DNA from: Brachymonas sp049977365
GTDB lineage: Bacteria; Pseudomonadota; Gammaproteobacteria; Burkholderiales; Burkholderiaceae_C
Length of the DNA stretch: 64,000 nt
Assembly (NCBI RefSeq): GCF_049977365.1
Contig: NZ_JBNGEN010000001.1
Span: 248,001 to 312,000, forward strand
Direction of reading: 5' to 3'
Positions 60,862 to 64,000 of the stretch are shown in pieces; position 1 is the first letter of the stretch; each line of letters opens with the position of its first letter. Below the pieces are notes generated by a model. It searched no databases and was not told the origin of the DNA. It worked only from the letters and a program-made list of their open reading frames with translations. The translations under genes and the position numbers were made by a program.

Positions 60862-62307
60862 TCAGAATTCTTCGGGCATGCTGGCAAGGCTCTCGAACTT
60901 GGTCAGGGGCTTGATGAAGGCAAGCTTCACGGTACCGGTCGGGCCATTGCGCTGCTTGCCGATGATGATCTCGGCCACTCCGGGTTCGCGGCTTTCCTTG
61001 TTGTAGTAGTCATCCCGGTAGATGAACATGATGACGTCGGCATCCTGCTCGATGGCGCCTGATTCGCGCAGGTCACTCATCATGGGACGCTTGTCGGTAC
61101 GGGTTTCCACGCTGCGGTTGAGCTGCGAGAGCGCGATCACCGGACACTGCAGCTCCTTGGCCAGCATCTTGAGGCCCCGCGAAATCTCGCTGAGCTCGGT
61201 GGCGCGGTTTTCGCTGCTGGCGCCCCCGCTGCCACTCATGAGCTGCAGGTAGTCGACCACGATCAGGCCCAGCTTGCCGCACTGGCGTGCCAGCCGCCGG
61301 GCGTTGGCGCGCAGCTCGCTGGGCGTCAGGCCCGGCGTTTCGTCGATGTGCATGGACACGGTGCGCAGCTTCTCGATGGCCTCGGTCAGGCGGGGCCACT
61401 CCTCGTCGGTCAGCTTGCCGGTGCGCAGCCGCCCCTGGTCGATGCGCCCGATGGAACCCACGATACGCACGGCCAGCTGGGCAGCGCCCATTTCCATCGA
61501 GAACACGGCCACCGGCAGGCCTTCGGTCAGCGCCACATGTTCGGCGATATTGATCGCAAAGGCCGTTTTCCCCATGGAAGGCCGTGCCGCCAGAATCACC
61601 AGATCACCCGCCTGCATGCCACTGGTCATGCGGTCGAGGTCATAGAACCCCGTGGGCACCCCCGTGATGTCATTGGGGTTGTCGGCCATTTCCTGCACCC
61701 GGTCGAGCAGTTCCACCACCAGCGATTCCATCGGCTGGAAGCCCTCCTTCATGCGGGAGCCTTCCTCGCCGATCTTGAAGATCTTCTGCTCGGCCTGATC
61801 CAGAATCTTGTCGACCGGCATGCCCTGAGGATTGAAGGCGGTAGTCGCAATTTCGTCGCTGGCTGTCACAAGCTTGCGCAGGATCGATCTTTCACGCACG
61901 ATTTCTGCATAGCGACGGATGTTGCTGGCGCTTGGCACATACTGCGCCAAGGCATTGAGGTAGATCAGCCCCCCCACCTCGTCGGCCTTGCCCAGGCTCT
62001 GCAGCGTCTCGAACACCGTGATCACATCGGCTGGCTTGCTGGCGTTGATGAGCTTGCCGATGGACTCGAACACCATCTGGTGCTCGTAGCGGTAAAAGTC
62101 CTTGGGGACCAGCAGGTCGGCCACGCGGTCCCAGGCATTGTTGTCGAGCAGCAGCCCGCCGAGCACGCTGGATTCGGCCTCCACCGAATGCGGTGGCACC
62201 CGCAGCTGGGCAATGCGCTCATCGGAAGCGCCGCCATAGTCCGGATAGCTGGGGTAATCGGGCATATCCTGCGGAATGTCGGGAAGGGCGTCCTGGGGGT
62301 GATTCAT
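60862..62307 (-). CDS. dnaB: Replicative DNA helicase DnaB
   Basis: 481 aa. N-terminal DnaG-interacting domain (PPHSVEAESSVLGGLLLDNN), the linker, then the RecA-like domain with Walker A AARPSMGKTAFAINIAEHV, LIVVDYLQLM and the arginine/glutamine motif region RTDKRPMMSDLRESGAIEQ. Unwinds DNA at the fork. The start at 62307 is chosen over the open frame to 62511. No intein is present. The 245 bp to the next divergent gene hold the promoters of both. Confidence 0.97.
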   Translation of the reverse strand: MNHPQDALPDIPQDMPDYPSYPDYGGASDERIAQLRVPPHSVEAESSVLGGLLLDNNAWDRVADLLVPKDFYRYEHQMVFESIGKLINASKPADVITVFETLQSLGKADEVGGLIYLNALAQYVPSASNIRRYAEIVRERSILRKLVTASDEIATTAFNPQGMPVDKILDQAEQKIFKIGEEGSRMKEGFQPMESLVVELLDRVQEMADNPNDITGVPTGFYDLDRMTSGMQAGDLVILAARPSMGKTAFAINIAEHVALTEGLPVAVFSMEMGAAQLAVRIVGSIGRIDQGRLRTGKLTDEEWPRLTEAIEKLRTVSMHIDETPGLTPSELRANARRLARQCGKLGLIVVDYLQLMSGSGGASSENRATELSEISRGLKMLAKELQCPVIALSQLNRSVETRTDKRPMMSDLRESGAIEQDADVIMFIYRDDYYNKESREPGVAEIIIGKQRNGPTGTVKLAFIKPLTKFESLASMPEEF

Positions 62308-62552
62308 GATGGAAATGGGTAGATCGACTGGACATCCGGATACGGAAGCCAGGCCGCTATGGTAGAGGATTCCCCCTCCACACCCTGTGCACAATCCTGT
62401 GGACAAGCTGTGATCTTCCGATTTTCTCAGGGCCACCGCCAGCCTGTTTTGCGAGGTCCATCCGGAGCAGTTCACCCCCTTTTGCCCGTCTGGGCTCGCG
62501 CGGCTCTGCATCGTACAATCGTTCGATTTTCTGCAACTTCCTCCTGTCCATC

Positions 62553-63674
62553 ATGCATCCGGTCATCCTGAGCGGCAGCGGCCTCTGGGTCGCTCCCCAC
62601 ACCATCACCAATGACGAACTGGTCGCGTCCTACAACGCATATGCCCAGGCCTACAACGCTCAGCATGCGGCTGCCATTGCGGCCGGCGAACAGGCGGCCC
62701 TGCCGGAATCCAATGCGGCCTTCATCGAGAAGGCTTCGGGCATCCGCCAGCGCTACGTGATCGACAAGGAAGGCGTGCTCGATCCCCAGCGCATGCGTCC
62801 GCGTCTGGTTCCGCGTCCCGATGACGAGCTCTCGCTGATGGCCGAAATCGCCGTCGATGCAGGCCGCCAGGCGCTCGAAGCCGCCCGTTGCGATGGCCGG
62901 GACCTCGATCTGGTCATCTGCGCTGCCTCCAACATGCAGCGTGCCTACCCGGCCATGGCCATCGAGATCCAGCATGCCCTCGGTGCAGGCGGACATGCCT
63001 TCGACATGAATGTCGCCTGCTCCTCGGCCACCTTCGGCATCAGTCAGGCAGTCAACGCCATTGCCACAGGACAGGTCCGACGGGCGCTGGTGGTCAATCC
63101 CGAACTCACTTCCGCGCATCAGGCATGGATGGACCGGGACTGCCATTTCATCTTTGGCGATGTCTGCACCGCCGTGGTGCTGGAGCGCGCTGGCGACTCC
63201 GTGGCAGCGCATCGCTGGGAAGTGCTCGGCAGCCGGCTGGCCACCCGCTTCTCCAACAACATCCGCAACAACGCCGGTTTCATGAGCCGTGCCGAGGACC
63301 GCAACCCCGCAGACCGGGATCAGCTCTTCATGCAGGAAGGCCGCAAGGTGTTCAAGGAAGTCTGTCCCATGGCTGCGGAACACATCACCGCCCAGATCGA
63401 GGACTGTGGCCACCTGCCGGAACATATCCGTCGGTTCTGGCTGCATCAGGCCAATCTGAGCATGAACCACCTGATCGCCAGGCGCCTGCTCGGACACGAG
63501 CCCTCCTTCGACGAGGCGCCCGTGATCCTCGACGAATTCGCCAATACCGCGTCGGCTGGCTCGATCATTGCCTTCCATCGCCACCAGCAGGACCTGGAGG
63601 CAGGCGACCTGGGCGTGATCTGCTCCTTCGGGGCCGGCTACTCCATCGGCAGTCTGCTGCTGCGCAAGCAGTGA
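62553..63674 (+). CDS. Beta-ketoacyl-ACP synthase III family protein (FabH2-like)
   Basis: 373 aa thiolase-fold condensing enzyme. Catalytic cysteine in DMNVACSSATFGISQAVNA, histidine in FWLHQANLSMNHLIA and asparagine in EFANTASAGSIIAFH; it is longer than FabH (about 320) because of an insertion near residues 30-85. The long-form proteins of this type (as in Pseudomonas) condense acyl-CoA from beta-oxidation with malonyl-ACP; the substrate here is not proven. Divergent from dnaB; a TACAAT at 62514-62519 is a plausible -10. Confidence 0.88.
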   Translation: MHPVILSGSGLWVAPHTITNDELVASYNAYAQAYNAQHAAAIAAGEQAALPESNAAFIEKASGIRQRYVIDKEGVLDPQRMRPRLVPRPDDELSLMAEIAVDAGRQALEAARCDGRDLDLVICAASNMQRAYPAMAIEIQHALGAGGHAFDMNVACSSATFGISQAVNAIATGQVRRALVVNPELTSAHQAWMDRDCHFIFGDVCTAVVLERAGDSVAAHRWEVLGSRLATRFSNNIRNNAGFMSRAEDRNPADRDQLFMQEGRKVFKEVCPMAAEHITAQIEDCGHLPEHIRRFWLHQANLSMNHLIARRLLGHEPSFDEAPVILDEFANTASAGSIIAFHRHQQDLEAGDLGVICSFGAGYSIGSLLLRKQ

Positions 63675-63717
63675 AGGCTCGCCCCGTTTCCTTCTCAGCT
63701 GCCGCCCCAAACAGCAA

Positions 63718-63748
63718 GGCTCCCGCCCCCTGAACGGGAACGGGAGCC
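63718..63748. terminator. Possible terminator between convergent genes
   Basis: GGCTCCCG (63718-63725) and CGGGAGCC (63741-63748) form an 8-bp stem with inner GC pairs between the FabH2-like and PII genes. There is no T run on either side, so it may only be a transcript-end hairpin. Confidence 0.35.
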
Positions 63749-63783
63749 TGGTGATGCCGGAGGGGCTTGGGCAGCCCCGCTGA

Positions 63784-64000
63784 TCAGATGGCGTCTTCGT
63801 TCATCTCGCCCGTGCGAATGCGGATCACGTTCTCGACCGGCGACACAAAAATCTTGCCGTCTCCGATCTTGCCGGTGCGCGTGGCCTTGATGATGGCATC
63901 GACGCAGCTGTCCACATCGCCATCGTTCACCACCAGCTCCACCTTCATCTTGGGCAGAAAGTCCACCACATATTCAGCGCCGCGATACAGCTCGGTATGT
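63784..64000 (-). CDS. Nitrogen regulatory protein PII, partial (N-terminus off the window)
   Basis: The C-terminal 72 residues of a GlnB/GlnK-type PII protein. TELYRGAEYVVDFLPKMKVE holds the T-loop tyrosine (Y51 in GlnB) that GlnD uridylylates; DAIIKATRTGKIGDGKIFV and SPVENVIRIRTGE are the ATP-binding and C-loop parts. PII senses 2-oxoglutarate and ATP/ADP and controls glutamine synthetase, NtrB and AmtB. GlnB versus GlnK cannot be decided without the neighbour gene. Confidence 0.93.
   Translation of the reverse strand, partial: HTELYRGAEYVVDFLPKMKVELVVNDGDVDSCVDAIIKATRTGKIGDGKIFVSPVENVIRIRTGEMNEDAI

Overview
The window looks like a chromosomal segment of a Burkholderiales betaproteobacterium, most likely near Comamonadaceae. 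This is inferred from the high GC content, the order tyrB-like/uvrB/iscRSUA-hscBA-fdx/dnaQ, the gloB-methyltransferase-rnhA block, the DctQM-type TRAP transporter genes and a PabB-PabC fusion. No 16S rRNA gene is present to confirm it. Most of the window is ordinary core genome: cell wall (mltD), detoxification (gloB, msrB), RNA and translation (rnhA, rlhA, aat), CoA and shikimate enzymes (coaBC, aroQ, aroG), purines (guaB, guaA), Fe-S assembly, DNA repair and replication (uvrB, dnaQ, dnaB), folate (pabBC), and a beta-alanine-type catabolic pair with its regulator.

Two accessory regions interrupt the core. The first lies between guaA and aat (about 8.9-14.05 kb). It is the wreck of an element integrated at the guaA 3' end: a truncated tyrosine integrase preceded by four copies of a 10-bp repeat, a fragment resembling a conjugation protein, a Sel1-like gene with its own sigma70-type promoter, an orphan 365-aa protein of unknown function, and an internally deleted IS3-family element. 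The second (31,637-37,980) is an apparently complete Tn3-family transposon with 38-bp inverted repeats and an exact CTTAT target duplication. It carries tnpA, tnpR with a res region, a ParD/ParE-type toxin-antitoxin pair, and two promoterless integron-like gene cassettes (a chlorite-dismutase-family protein and a small cupin) with attC-like sites but no integrase.

The most striking single feature is at 27,905-28,217: a tRNA-Leu(UAA) gene split in its anticodon by a 228-nt group I intron, at the position used by cyanobacterial and plastid trnL introns and with recognisable core elements of that class.

Operons visible: gloB-mltD; methyltransferase-rnhA; aroQ-coaBC; guaB / guaA (separated by a terminator); yciB-bolA-parvulin (yciB and bolA overlapping); dctQ-dctM; iscR-iscS-unknown-iscU-iscA-hscB-hscA-fdx with an extra secreted-protein gene wedged between iscS and iscU; and LysR facing the beta-alanine-type aminotransferase and mmsA.
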